Source: Candidatus Limimorpha equi (lineage in GTDB: Bacteria; Bacteroidota; Bacteroidia; Bacteroidales; F082). Taken from it: a stretch of 37,213 nucleotides of DNA. The notes under the pieces are model-generated. The model saw only the letters and a program-made list of their open reading frames with translations. It was not told the DNA's origin and did not search any database. Shown here in pieces: positions 1-7,530 of the stretch. Each line of letters starts with the position of its first letter. Within the stretch, counting starts at the first letter, position 1. The stretch is from NCBI GenBank assembly GCA_018065885.1, contig JAGHSL010000041.1, positions 1 through 37,213 of the forward strand, read 5' to 3'. Position numbers and translations under genes: made by a program.

Positions 1-157
1 ACCATTGCGTTGTGTCTAATCGTGTGATACCATTATCACCATATCTCTTCTTGATACCCGAATATGAGCTGATGAACTCAACGGGATATCCAAGAGCATC
101 ACCAACGGCTCCGCCTATGAGCGAGCCACGGATTTTGTCTTTTTTATTCTTGTCCAT
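1..157 (-). CDS. ADP-ribosylglycohydrolase family protein (5' end only)
   Basis: The minus strand reads ATG at 157 and stays open for 52 codons to the window edge, so only the N-terminus is present. After a lysine-rich start (MDKNKKDKIR) comes GSLIGGAVGDALGYPVEF, a very good match to the N-terminal signature of the ADP-ribosylglycohydrolase (DraG/ARH) family, in which this G-D-A-G helix lies beside the di-magnesium site. Family members remove ADP-ribose from modified arginines or other acceptors in the cytoplasm; the substrate here cannot be told. There is no signal peptide. A TATTTTTG -7 box lies about 50 bases upstream of the ATG. The family assignment is strong although only about 50 residues are visible. 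Confidence 0.85.
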   Translation of the reverse strand, partial: MDKNKKDKIRGSLIGGAVGDALGYPVEFISSYSGIKKRYGDNGITRLDTTQW

Positions 158-204
158 TTCTATTTACACTTTCTTTTATCAATTATCTCTTACCAATAAG
201 ACAC

Positions 205-212
205 CAAAAATA
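205..212 (-). promoter_or_regulatory. Candidate Bacteroidota -7 box for the ADP-ribosylglycohydrolase gene
   Basis: The minus strand carries TATTTTTG, an exact match to the Bacteroidota TAnnTTTG element, 47 bases before the ATG at 157. The upstream element is weak: a CTTG lies only 15 bases further up, closer than the usual spacing of about 19. I see nothing else in the 158-425 gap. Confidence 0.35.
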
Positions 213-425
213 CAAAAAATCTATCACCAAGCACTGACTTTTTTCATTCAACTGCATATCAGATGTTTACGTTTCTGCACCTATGGTTTTCCCCGACAAT
301 CTGGTGCAACCATCTGTATTGTCATACCCTTTTGTCAGCCATTCATCAGCAGAAAAAACTTATTCTTCCCCTAATGGATGTCGTCTTTTCATCTCTTATT
401 CATATTGTTTTTCCCCACATTCCTT

Positions 426-1595
426 TCACCGCACAATCTGGCCCTTGCCATCGACGATGACATTGTCGCCATCGCTGACCAAGCAAAGATAGGTGTCGGG
501 GCCAATGGCAGTGATGCTTCTGTAGAGCGGCATGGTGACAATGTGGCCATCACGAGTCATCAGCCCTTCGTAGCTCATGCAAGAGTAGGCCATCAGCCGT
601 GCATTGGCTTCCTCGTTGATTCCTGACATGTATTCGTGTTCTTCGCCTTCAGAATCAATATCACTTTGCATGACATAAGAGATTTCACCCGTTTCATACC
701 TCAGGTAATGGACCTCGGTGACATAGAAGTCGTCAACGAGATTGCCATCGTAGTCATACTTCCGCATCGTGTGGTCCGACATGGTTACGTCGATATACTC
801 GCCCAGATAGGCACGGCCATCAATATATGGAAGAACGACATTGAAATCCTTGTCGAGCACGGCCCACTGACCATCCTTGCCAACGCTCCAGTACTGTTTG
901 TTGGCCGACACTTCGATCTCTTCGTATTCCTTGGCGAGAACCAGTTTACCCGTCTTGTCCATCAGGCCGAACTTGTCATCTTCCATCACGACAAGATAGC
1001 CATCGTGGAAAACATAGCCGCACGACTCAGGGTCATAATCCCTGCCGTCATCAATGACCACCTTGCCGGTACCGTCGATGAACTTGACCTTGCCGTGTTC
1101 GACAACCGCAGCAAGTCCATCCGAGAACACCCATGCGTGTTCATACTTCGGTTCAATGACCACCTTGCCATCGTTTATGTTGAAATAACCGCGCTTCGAT
1201 CCGTTGCTGAAGCAGCACAGCGTGTCGTTGCCAAGAGGCATAGAAATCCACTGGATGCCTTTCAGCACCTTCTTGCCGGTTTCCTTATTAAAAATATAGC
1301 CTTTGCTGTCGCATTCGGGAATATAGCCGATGGTCTGGCTGATGAACCTGCCACCGTTCTTCTTCCACTCACGATTGCTGCTATGCTCATAAAAGTAGTG
1401 GTCGTAAGCGGCATCGGCTAACACACAAGCCAAAACCGCCATGACAACAGCTGCGCTGACCGCGAACAGTCCCCATACGCACTTTGCAAATTTACCCTCG
1501 CGTTTGTAGCCGAACAGTCCGAAAAACCATCCCAAAGCCTGACAGACGCCACTCCACATTACAGTGAAGAATTCTTTTAATGTTACCTTTTTCAT
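426..1595 (-). CDS. Membrane-anchored WG-repeat protein
   Basis: A 389-residue protein. The first 35 residues are amphipathic and aromatic, followed by one clear membrane helix at about 38-61, so the rest probably sits outside the cytoplasm. From about residue 130 onward there are tandem beta-propeller-like WG repeats: blocks such as GYFNINDGKVVIEPKYEHA, VKFIDGTGKVVID and FGLMDKTGKLVLAKEYEEI, each with the G-x-(V/I/L)-(V/I/L)-x-P/K-x-Y/F pattern of the family. WG repeats are common in Bacteroidota surface or periplasmic proteins and are thought to be ligand- or protein-binding; no catalytic motif is visible. The gene is divergent from the transporter at 1763 across a 167-base gap in which I could not see a convincing promoter. 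Confidence 0.8.
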   Translation of the reverse strand: MKKVTLKEFFTVMWSGVCQALGWFFGLFGYKREGKFAKCVWGLFAVSAAVVMAVLACVLADAAYDHYFYEHSSNREWKKNGGRFISQTIGYIPECDSKGYIFNKETGKKVLKGIQWISMPLGNDTLCCFSNGSKRGYFNINDGKVVIEPKYEHAWVFSDGLAAVVEHGKVKFIDGTGKVVIDDGRDYDPESCGYVFHDGYLVVMEDDKFGLMDKTGKLVLAKEYEEIEVSANKQYWSVGKDGQWAVLDKDFNVVLPYIDGRAYLGEYIDVTMSDHTMRKYDYDGNLVDDFYVTEVHYLRYETGEISYVMQSDIDSEGEEHEYMSGINEEANARLMAYSCMSYEGLMTRDGHIVTMPLYRSITAIGPDTYLCLVSDGDNVIVDGKGQIVR

Positions 1596-1762
1596 CTTGA
1601 TAGAAATTTTACGTTAATAATGTTTTTTGTTACGTTCACTTATATGGAAACATAATTAGGCGTTTTTCTATCACCATGCCAGAAAAAAAATTTATTTCCT
1701 ACAACTGATATATTTCCTGCCATTCCACATTCTATTATCAATGAACAAAACAATCAAACGCT

Positions 1763-2983
1763 ATGCAACACATTATCGAATATCTGGTACAATCAAATTC
1801 AACCACCACTTTATTAATGATAGCGATCACCATTTGCGTGGGGACGATTATCGGGAAAGCCAAGATCATGTCGCTCCGGATTGGAGTCATTGCCGTGCTG
1901 TTCTCAGGAATGATACTCGGTATCGTTTGTGGCAGATTAGGCATCGGGCTCAATGCCGACATGACTGGCATATTAAAGGATTTAGGTCTCATCCTTTTCA
2001 TCTACATCATCGGTCTTCAGGTTGGCCCATCATTCTTCGCCGGCCTTAAGAAAGGAGGACTGCGCCTTAACCTGCAAGCCTTCGTCATTGTTGTCTTAGG
2101 CTTGGTCATCACCCTACTCATTTCGGAGTTCGACGGAGTGCAACCTGATATGATGGCTGGTATCTACAGCGGTGCCATCTCCAGCACACCAGGCCTGTCG
2201 GCAGCTCAGGAAACTGTCAGGAATCTCGGAGCAGGCGATGCCGAAGCAGTAGCTGCCGGTTATGCGCTGGCCTATCCCATTGGCGTAATCATCCCTATCG
2301 TTTGCTGCATTCTCATCCGGCGCATCTGCAACGTACGTATAGAAGACGAGAACTTCAACGAGATTATCGGCAAGGCTAGTGATGCCAAAAGCAGCACCGA
2401 AGCAGCATCTTCTGTCGGTAAGAGTGTGATAGTGCTGTTTGGAGGCATCCTGTTTGGTTTGCTTGTCGGCTCCATTGCCATCCATATCACCATCAAGGGC
2501 ACTACCGTACCGATGAAGCTGGGCTACACAGGCGGTCCACTCGTCACGGCCATTCTCATCGGGCATTTCGGCACAAAGTGGGGCTGGATCGACAGTACCA
2601 TAACCAATAGCGAAGGATACTCTTTGCTGAAAGAAGTAGGATTGGTCATCTTCATGGCCTTAGTGGGACTCACCTCTGGAAGTAAGATTCTCGAAATCAA
2701 CATCCTGAGCGGTGCCAAATGGATAATCTACGGACTTATCATCGCCCTCCTCCCCACGCTGATAGTCGGTCTTTTCGTCAGGATGCGCCACAAGACCAAC
2801 TACTTCACCCTGATGGGGCTGATTGGCGGTGCCACCACCGACACCCCTGCGCTGGCCTATGCCAACAATGTTGCGACCAAACGTGCCGAAGGCCTTCCGG
2901 CCGAAGCTTACGCCACCGTCTATCCCCTCACCGTGTTCCTGAGGATTCTTACCGCACAATTCTTCGTGCTCATCATGCTATAG
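1763..2983 (+). CDS. AspT/YidE-family (AAE) putative transporter lacking RCK_C domains
   Basis: A 406-residue, very hydrophobic protein with about ten membrane helices in two halves. Each half carries the diagnostic motif of the aspartate:alanine exchanger (Asp-Al_Ex) family: SGAISSTPGLSAA near residues 136-148 and GGATTDTPALAYA near 355-367. Usual members are about 550 residues and have two regulatory TrkA_C (RCK_C) domains between the halves. Here the connecting loop (about 191-220) is only some 30 residues, so both are missing. AspT itself exchanges aspartate for alanine; other members have unknown substrates, so I name the family only. The start was chosen where the first helix begins soon after the Met. 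It is a monocistronic gene, convergent with the DUF1294 gene. Confidence 0.85.
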   Translation: MQHIIEYLVQSNSTTTLLMIAITICVGTIIGKAKIMSLRIGVIAVLFSGMILGIVCGRLGIGLNADMTGILKDLGLILFIYIIGLQVGPSFFAGLKKGGLRLNLQAFVIVVLGLVITLLISEFDGVQPDMMAGIYSGAISSTPGLSAAQETVRNLGAGDAEAVAAGYALAYPIGVIIPIVCCILIRRICNVRIEDENFNEIIGKASDAKSSTEAASSVGKSVIVLFGGILFGLLVGSIAIHITIKGTTVPMKLGYTGGPLVTAILIGHFGTKWGWIDSTITNSEGYSLLKEVGLVIFMALVGLTSGSKILEINILSGAKWIIYGLIIALLPTLIVGLFVRMRHKTNYFTLMGLIGGATTDTPALAYANNVATKRAEGLPAEAYATVYPLTVFLRILTAQFFVLIML

Positions 2984-3030
2984 GACAAATACAATTAATC
3001 AGATAACAACGTTTTAAACAATCAGCAACT

Positions 3031-3072
3031 ATGAAAAAGATTACAATGTTCATGGCCATCTTCATGGTTTAA
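3031..3072 (+). other. 13-codon signal-peptide-like micro-ORF, possible gene remnant
   Basis: After the transporter stop, ATG-AAA-AAG opens a 13-codon frame (MKKITMFMAIFMV then TAA) that looks like the beginning of an exported protein cut off at once. The bases just before it (around 3006-3033) resemble the bases following it (around 3077-3101), sharing CAACGTT, AAACAAT and a following ATG, so a small duplication or deletion may have occurred. I do not claim it is translated. Confidence 0.2.
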
Positions 3073-3075
3073 TAA

Positions 3076-3363
3076 TCACAACGTTATCAAACAATACACC
3101 ATGGCCCAAACCACCAAAACGGTCTGCACCAGCAATGCCAACGGAACTCCAACGGCAAACGATGTGTGAAGCGTTTTGTGACGATATTCGTGCATGGCAC
3201 AGAAAGCACCCAATGCTCCTCCAAGAAACGAGACGGCAAGCAAAGCCGCCTCCGAAATACGGTATTCACCACGTTCTGCATGCTGCTTATCAATGCGGTA
3301 CATGTGAAACGCGACCACATTCATCACTATAATATAGAAAAAAAATACCAACATAACTGACAT
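3076..3363 (-). CDS. DUF1294 family small membrane protein
   Basis: A 95-residue protein with membrane helices at both ends. Its central sequence matches the DUF1294 pattern: YRIDKQHAERGEYRISE, then a Gly-rich helix (FLGGALGAFCAM), then the conserved YRHKTLHTSF. The family has no established function. Length and motif order are normal for the family, so the gene looks intact. It starts 18 bases after the end of the FGE-domain gene on the same strand, so it could be read through from the long leftward locus, but nothing ties it functionally to that system. Confidence 0.85.
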   Translation of the reverse strand: MSVMLVFFFYIIVMNVVAFHMYRIDKQHAERGEYRISEAALLAVSFLGGALGAFCAMHEYRHKTLHTSFAVGVPLALLVQTVLVVWAMVYCLITL

Positions 3364-3381
3364 TTACATCTATTCATAAAA

Positions 3382-5091
3382 CTAATTCTCATTTGCAACT
3401 GAAAGCGCAAGTCGGAAGCCGAGCCATTCGTGCCTTCCTTTTGGCGAAACGTACATCCGATATGTATTGCGGGAAGAACCCGCACTCTGAAGGTAATAGC
3501 CTCCTCTGCGCACTTTCATCGGTTTGTCGATGCTATTGGAATCTGGCCCACAAGGATTATACATTTCTTCTCCAGAATACCTCTCATACCAATCGGAGCA
3601 CCATTCAATCACATTTCCCGTCATGTCGTACAGCCCCAATTCGTTAGGCTGCTTCCGCTTCACAGGGTGCGTCTGACAATGGTGGTTTTTCTCCAGACTG
3701 TTCAAGCTGTCATTGCAATAATCCCAGCCAATGTAATCATCTCCACTGTTTCTCCAATACCAAGCCACATCGTCAATATTGTCACTACCTGCATATTTGT
3801 ATTGTTTGCTGTGGATGCCTCCTCGGGCGGCAAACTCCCATTCAGCTTCCGTCGGAAGCCTGAATTTTTTTCCAGTCTTGTCATTCAGTTTCTGGACAAA
3901 CGTGAGGCAATCATCATAGCTAACCTGTTCAACAGGATTTTGTTTTCCCTTGAATTGGCTTGGGTTATCGTTCATAACCGCTTCCCACAGTTCCTGAGTG
4001 ACCTCTGTCTCTCCGATATAATAGCCATCAAGCGTTACCCGATGCCGAGGTTTTTCCCAATCTTTTGCATCCGAATCATCAGCGGCAGCTCCCATCATGA
4101 AACTTCCCCCCTCTACCTTATTCATGGTAAAAGAAACACCGTTGACTTTGAAAACCTCTGAAGTGAATTGGTCTCCTTCCTGCTCATGCCCACAATGGTT
4201 GATAATGACAGGCAGGATGACCGCCACGGCAACTAATGCCAGCAATCCGAAAGCAATCCGTTTTGACAGCCTTTTCGCTGGTGATGGAATTGGTGGGCCA
4301 TATACGCATTCCCTATCAATTTGTAGATCAGGCATTATCCTCACCTTGGATTGTGGATTTACATCTACGGGCGGATTCACATTGTCGGTTCGCATCGGTT
4401 CCGGCTGTGGTTCAGCATCAGCTGGTCTGTCAGCGATGGTGTCGGCAACGGGATTCTGATTCATTTCCATCTCGGCATTTGGATCAGCCTCGACTACTTC
4501 AACCGACGGATGCTCTCTGTCGGCTGTCAGCAGACCCTTTCCGCAAAACACGGTTCCGTATCGGGCAAAGCTGACGTTCCACATATTGCGAAGCATTTGC
4601 GAAAGGCCGCCTTGGTAAAAGGCAACTTCACCATCAGCCGGAGCCGTGTAGCCCGAAACGACATCGCCATCGGACACAAGGCTCCCCTCTACATCCTGCG
4701 ACAATGGACTGAGGAAACTCCAGTCGCACTCATACTGAATCACGTTCTGACGGATGAATTTCGAGTGGTTCAGAATCATTTCCCTCGAAATCCGTCCGAG
4801 CACGGCCTCGCCATTCAGCTGCCTGCCTCGCGGTATCAGAAACGAAAACATGAGGTAGGCAGGCGCGTAGTTGGCGTCGAAAGCCCGCTCCACGCGGTGA
4901 AGCCACATCCCCGACGGCGCCGCGCTCATGGCCCAGCCTGTGGTGGGCGTGCCGTCGCCGTACTGATTCGAGAGGTAATGCCGGATGTCGTGAAGGACCT
5001 TCACGTCGCTATCGGCCAGTGAACCGCCGTCAACGACAACTTCCTGACGGTAGGCCGTGCCCAATATGCCATGTACAACTATTGAAATCAT
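3382..5091 (-). CDS. GAP1-N-like module, one TM helix, FGE-sulfatase (SUMF1) domain
   Basis: The start was taken at the ATG at 5091 (MISIVVHGILGT), because the paralogue at 11203 begins identically; the longer frame needs a TTG. The 569-residue protein has three parts. Residues 1 to about 190 are a module shared with the genes at 11203 and 17342 (GYR, D-x-x-L-x-x-R, HR, FSFLIPRG, CDWSFL), which I read as resembling N-terminal domains of GTPase-associated protein 1. Then come a proline/acid-rich linker and one membrane helix (about 284-305). Residues about 315-565 are an FGE-sulfatase domain, with GGSFMMG, ETEVTQELWEAVM, RLPTEAEWEFAARGG and GNVIEWCSDWY. The region that carries the paired catalytic cysteines in true formylglycine-generating enzymes reads SAGSSRNTYRM, with no Cys, so it is probably a binding version. 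It lies outside the membrane if the N-terminus is cytoplasmic. Confidence 0.75.
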   Translation of the reverse strand: MISIVVHGILGTAYRQEVVVDGGSLADSDVKVLHDIRHYLSNQYGDGTPTTGWAMSAAPSGMWLHRVERAFDANYAPAYLMFSFLIPRGRQLNGEAVLGRISREMILNHSKFIRQNVIQYECDWSFLSPLSQDVEGSLVSDGDVVSGYTAPADGEVAFYQGGLSQMLRNMWNVSFARYGTVFCGKGLLTADREHPSVEVVEADPNAEMEMNQNPVADTIADRPADAEPQPEPMRTDNVNPPVDVNPQSKVRIMPDLQIDRECVYGPPIPSPAKRLSKRIAFGLLALVAVAVILPVIINHCGHEQEGDQFTSEVFKVNGVSFTMNKVEGGSFMMGAAADDSDAKDWEKPRHRVTLDGYYIGETEVTQELWEAVMNDNPSQFKGKQNPVEQVSYDDCLTFVQKLNDKTGKKFRLPTEAEWEFAARGGIHSKQYKYAGSDNIDDVAWYWRNSGDDYIGWDYCNDSLNSLEKNHHCQTHPVKRKQPNELGLYDMTGNVIEWCSDWYERYSGEEMYNPCGPDSNSIDKPMKVRRGGYYLQSAGSSRNTYRMYVSPKGRHEWLGFRLALSVANEN

Positions 5092-5175
5092 AAGAATACA
5101 CAAAAAAACTTATAATGGTTGAAAACAAATCGCAAAAACAAATGGACATGAGATTCTTCGTATGTCCGGCTGTAA

Positions 5176-6120
5176 TCAATCTACATCACACAAATGCAGA
5201 TTCTCCTCTAAGGCACTCAAGCGGTCTTCTTCTTTCTCCACTTTATTGGCGCTGTCGTATGCTCTATTGTACTCCTCCTCTCCAACACAAAGTGCCAACC
5301 TGATAATATGCTCAGCCCTTTCCGACAAACCCCAATTCATAATCATGTATTTATCACCGAACAATCTGTAACCACCCTTCACATTCTCCCATGTCAGACA
5401 TGAAAATAATTTCGATGAAGTTGAGATTTTACTGTCGATATATATTTCGAACAAATACTCCTTCAAAAATTCGAAACGTTCTTGTTCATCCTTGATTTTG
5501 CTTGCTTTCTCGTATGCTCTCTCATAATCTTCTTCTCCAATCCTGTATCCCAAAGCATAATTAATAATATCTATAGCCCATGACTCAAGTTCCAGATTCA
5601 TTTTATGTTTCTCAAAAAAAAGTATGGGACCTTCTTGTACATTTTCCCATGTCAGATATGAATATAATTCTGACAAAGTGGACACATGCGTTTGGGGCAA
5701 GCGCACATACTCCTGCAAAGCATCCAAACGGGCTTCATTTCCCTTGACTCCGTATGCTTTTAAGTATGCTTTCTTGTAATATTCTTCTTCAATACTGTAT
5801 TCCAAAACATAATCAATAATAAAGGAAGCACTTTGCTTCAAGTTTTGGTCTATTACTTCGTATTTCTCATAAAACAGTCTGCCTTCATCTTTTACATTCT
5901 CCCACGTCAGGCAAAAATATAATGTTCCTGAAGAATTGATTTTTATTTTCTCTGACGGCTTCATTTCTGTTTCACATCGTTCGGGTTTTGGATTTCCACC
6001 ACTGTCGTTATCACATTTACAGAAAACCATCAAAACCAAAGCGGCGACAGCAGCTATCCTGATTATCGGAAAGACACATTTCAGCATTTTTATAGTACGA
6101 TGTAAAACGATTGAGATCAT
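5176..6120 (-). CDS. Membrane-anchored protein of three tandem LTWENV repeats
   Basis: A 314-residue protein I cannot assign to a named family. The first codons (MISIVLHRT) and the upstream bases closely resemble the start of the GAP1-N-like gene at 5091 but then depart into a hydrophobic helix (about 17-34). An internal ATG at 6087 (MLKCVFPII) directly precedes that helix and may be the real start. The rest is three copies of an approximately 82-residue unit, each with (F/Y)SxLTWENV, a LFxEKY segment, an (A/I)xxII helix, EEEYxxAYxxA and a final E-R-L-x-x-L helix. The same unit occurs once at the C-terminus of the 11203 gene and, more divergently, in the 17342 gene. It seems to be a free-standing copy of that C-terminal part, probably periplasmic and all-helical. 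Confidence 0.65.
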   Translation of the reverse strand: MISIVLHRTIKMLKCVFPIIRIAAVAALVLMVFCKCDNDSGGNPKPERCETEMKPSEKIKINSSGTLYFCLTWENVKDEGRLFYEKYEVIDQNLKQSASFIIDYVLEYSIEEEYYKKAYLKAYGVKGNEARLDALQEYVRLPQTHVSTLSELYSYLTWENVQEGPILFFEKHKMNLELESWAIDIINYALGYRIGEEDYERAYEKASKIKDEQERFEFLKEYLFEIYIDSKISTSSKLFSCLTWENVKGGYRLFGDKYMIMNWGLSERAEHIIRLALCVGEEEYNRAYDSANKVEKEEDRLSALEENLHLCDVD

Positions 6121-6179
6121 AAGGACTAAACAAAAACTTTAAATTGACTAAAAAAAGCAAGACGAACAGGCATAAAGAC

Positions 6180-6257
6180 TTGAGACAGCGAAGCCCCGCG
6201 AGAGGCGATTGCCAAGAATGCCGGAAGCATCACATTCTCGCGACCTCGCTGTCTCAA
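6180..6257. repeat. Two-step inverted repeat (12 bp + 7 bp stems)
   Basis: TTGAGACAGCGA at 6180-6191 is perfectly complementary to TCGCTGTCTCAA at 6246-6257. Inside it CGCGAGA (6197-6203) pairs with TCTCGCG (6236-6242), leaving a loop of about 32 bases that itself holds short hairpins. It lies between the DUF805 stop (6274) and the LTWENV-repeat gene (6120). It could be a terminator or attenuator structure in the leftward transcript, or a palindromic mobile repeat. No U-tract follows on the minus strand, so a simple intrinsic terminator is unlikely. Confidence 0.7.
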
Positions 6258-6273
6258 AGCCTGCGTTTGCAAA

Positions 6274-6588
6274 TCATTCATCAGGTTCGTCGCCATATTG
6301 GTTTGCTCCCGATTCGGATTTCATGCATGCAAACACAATATTTGCTATGGGAATAAAGAGACACCATCCCGACCTGCCCGTATCGTGCATTCTGCGGACA
6401 GCCACAGCAAGTGATGGCAATAATAAAGCCAGCGAAACTATCAGATTTAGCGTCTCGTTAATTGCTCCACAAACCAAGCCAACGAGAAAATTGAAAAGAT
6501 AAAACCACCAATACTCAGATCTTGATGCTCTTCCATTGAAACTTACATACTTGCTTAGACAAGTAGCGACTGATTGTCCAAATGTCAT
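6274..6588 (-). CDS. DUF805 family membrane protein
   Basis: A 104-residue protein with the full DUF805 signature: FNGRASRSEYWWFYLF near the start, then two or three membrane helices, RRMHDTGRSGWC after them, and a C-terminal GANQYGDEP. DUF805 proteins are small inner-membrane proteins of unknown function. A second DUF805 domain is embedded in the fusion protein at 9434-11203, with RRLEYG, KRCHDIGRSGWF and DNEYGANP. The stand-alone copy therefore looks like one of several detached pieces of that fusion in the distal part of the locus. It is complete, and no mutations are obvious. Confidence 0.85.
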   Translation of the reverse strand: MTFGQSVATCLSKYVSFNGRASRSEYWWFYLFNFLVGLVCGAINETLNLIVSLALLLPSLAVAVRRMHDTGRSGWCLFIPIANIVFACMKSESGANQYGDEPDE

Positions 6589-6625
6589 AATGATATTTTT
6601 TTAAGTGTTTAAGGGTTCCATAACT

Positions 6626-6706
6626 TCATTTTCCCAATCCAAAAGGTGGCATAGAACCCATGAATCCACCTATAGGACAAATTATATGTAAACTAAATAT
6701 GCTCAT
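6626..6706 (-). CDS. Possible 26-residue small protein
   Basis: A 26-codon frame begins 8 bases after the lipoprotein stop at 6715 and ends before the DUF805 gene: MSIFSLHII near the start, glycine/methionine-rich middle, PFGLGK at the end. The end resembles the KFGLG terminus of the 11203 gene, both in protein and DNA, so it may be a remnant of a duplicated copy of that gene rather than a working small protein. There is no other support. Confidence 0.2.
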   Translation of the reverse strand: MSIFSLHIICPIGGFMGSMPPFGLGK

Positions 6707-6714
6707 TTACTTAT

Positions 6715-7479
6715 CTATAGCTCCTCTGGCTCTATGCACACCGAGAAGGCCTTACCGCTTGACGTGCCGACATACTTGTATTTCAGTCCATAGTGCGTTT
6801 TCTTCAACAGGTCACTCAAATCCTTTATCATAATGTCGTCAGAACCAGAGAGTTCTACCAACATCAGTTCCTTCAATTCATCCATATTTTCCTCCATAAA
6901 ATTCAAGTCGTAAACCGACTCGTCACATTCATAGATATAAGTGAAGTAATGGTCGTCAAGAAACACATCGGTCATAACCATGCCTTCGTCCACTGGCATC
7001 GGAGTTTGAAGCCTTGTGCTTTCAACCACTGATTCCAGCAATGCCAGCGGATTGTCATCCGAACAGTCAAGGTTGTCTTTCAGTTCTTTTGCCGTAAAGG
7101 TAAAGGAGATAGCCTTGTCAGGATTCCCGACATTATACACGACATTCAAATCGGCATCTGCTCCAATTATGGCCTCAAGGAACTTCCTGAATCCCTCGTT
7201 CGGATTGTTGACGAAACTCATAAGCATGTTGCTACGAAAGCTTTCCTTGTTTGCCACAACACCGTCGTAGTCAAGGATTTCTTCGTCAAACGTGTATGCA
7301 ATTGTCACGGTATGACCGTCATACTCCACCTTGTCGATGTCCGCAAATTCGCTGTCTAATCCGAAATCTGACAATTCGTTCATTGCCTGAACATATTCCC
7401 TAAGTTCCTTGTCACTGTTGCCACACGAGGCAAACGCTACCATAATGGTGGTAAGCATAATGTAAATCTTTTTTCTCAT
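6715..7479 (-). CDS. Lipoprotein with one GMVMTDV-type domain
   Basis: A 254-residue exported protein. MRKKIYIMLTTIMVAFASCGN is a signal peptide with an SPII-type cysteine at residue 19, so it should be a lipoprotein of the inner or outer membrane. The N-terminal half is shared with the paralogue at 9404 (YDGHTVTIAY, ESFRSNML, FTAKELKDNL). The C-terminal half is one copy of a domain of about 105 residues, with GMVMTDVFLDDHYFTYIYECDE, HYGLKYKYVG and SVCIEPEEL. I do not recognise either domain. The gene sits between a MITE-like insertion and the stand-alone DUF805 gene. Given its neighbours it is presumably a periplasmic partner of the membrane proteins, but that is inference. Confidence 0.7.
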   Translation of the reverse strand: MRKKIYIMLTTIMVAFASCGNSDKELREYVQAMNELSDFGLDSEFADIDKVEYDGHTVTIAYTFDEEILDYDGVVANKESFRSNMLMSFVNNPNEGFRKFLEAIIGADADLNVVYNVGNPDKAISFTFTAKELKDNLDCSDDNPLALLESVVESTRLQTPMPVDEGMVMTDVFLDDHYFTYIYECDESVYDLNFMEENMDELKELMLVELSGSDDIMIKDLSDLLKKTHYGLKYKYVGTSSGKAFSVCIEPEEL

Positions 7480-7530
7480 GATAAATTTGTTTGTTATTGT
7501 TACTGTTTAATATTGGTTCTAGTTTAGTAA

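Noticed and set aside
636..1421. 261-codon plus-strand frame
   Set aside because: Antisense shadow of the WG-repeat gene. The protein on the other strand has repeated family motifs and a TM helix; this one has none.
4351..5022. 223-codon plus-strand frame, with a similar frame at 10355-10930
   Set aside because: Both are antisense to the conserved GAP1-N-like heads. Their mutual similarity only reflects the duplicated genes on the minus strand.
6642..6671. AGGTGG...CCACCT hairpin followed by TTTT on the minus strand
   Set aside because: A six-base stem and four Ts downstream of the 6715 gene are borderline for a terminator, and a co-directional gene follows closely.
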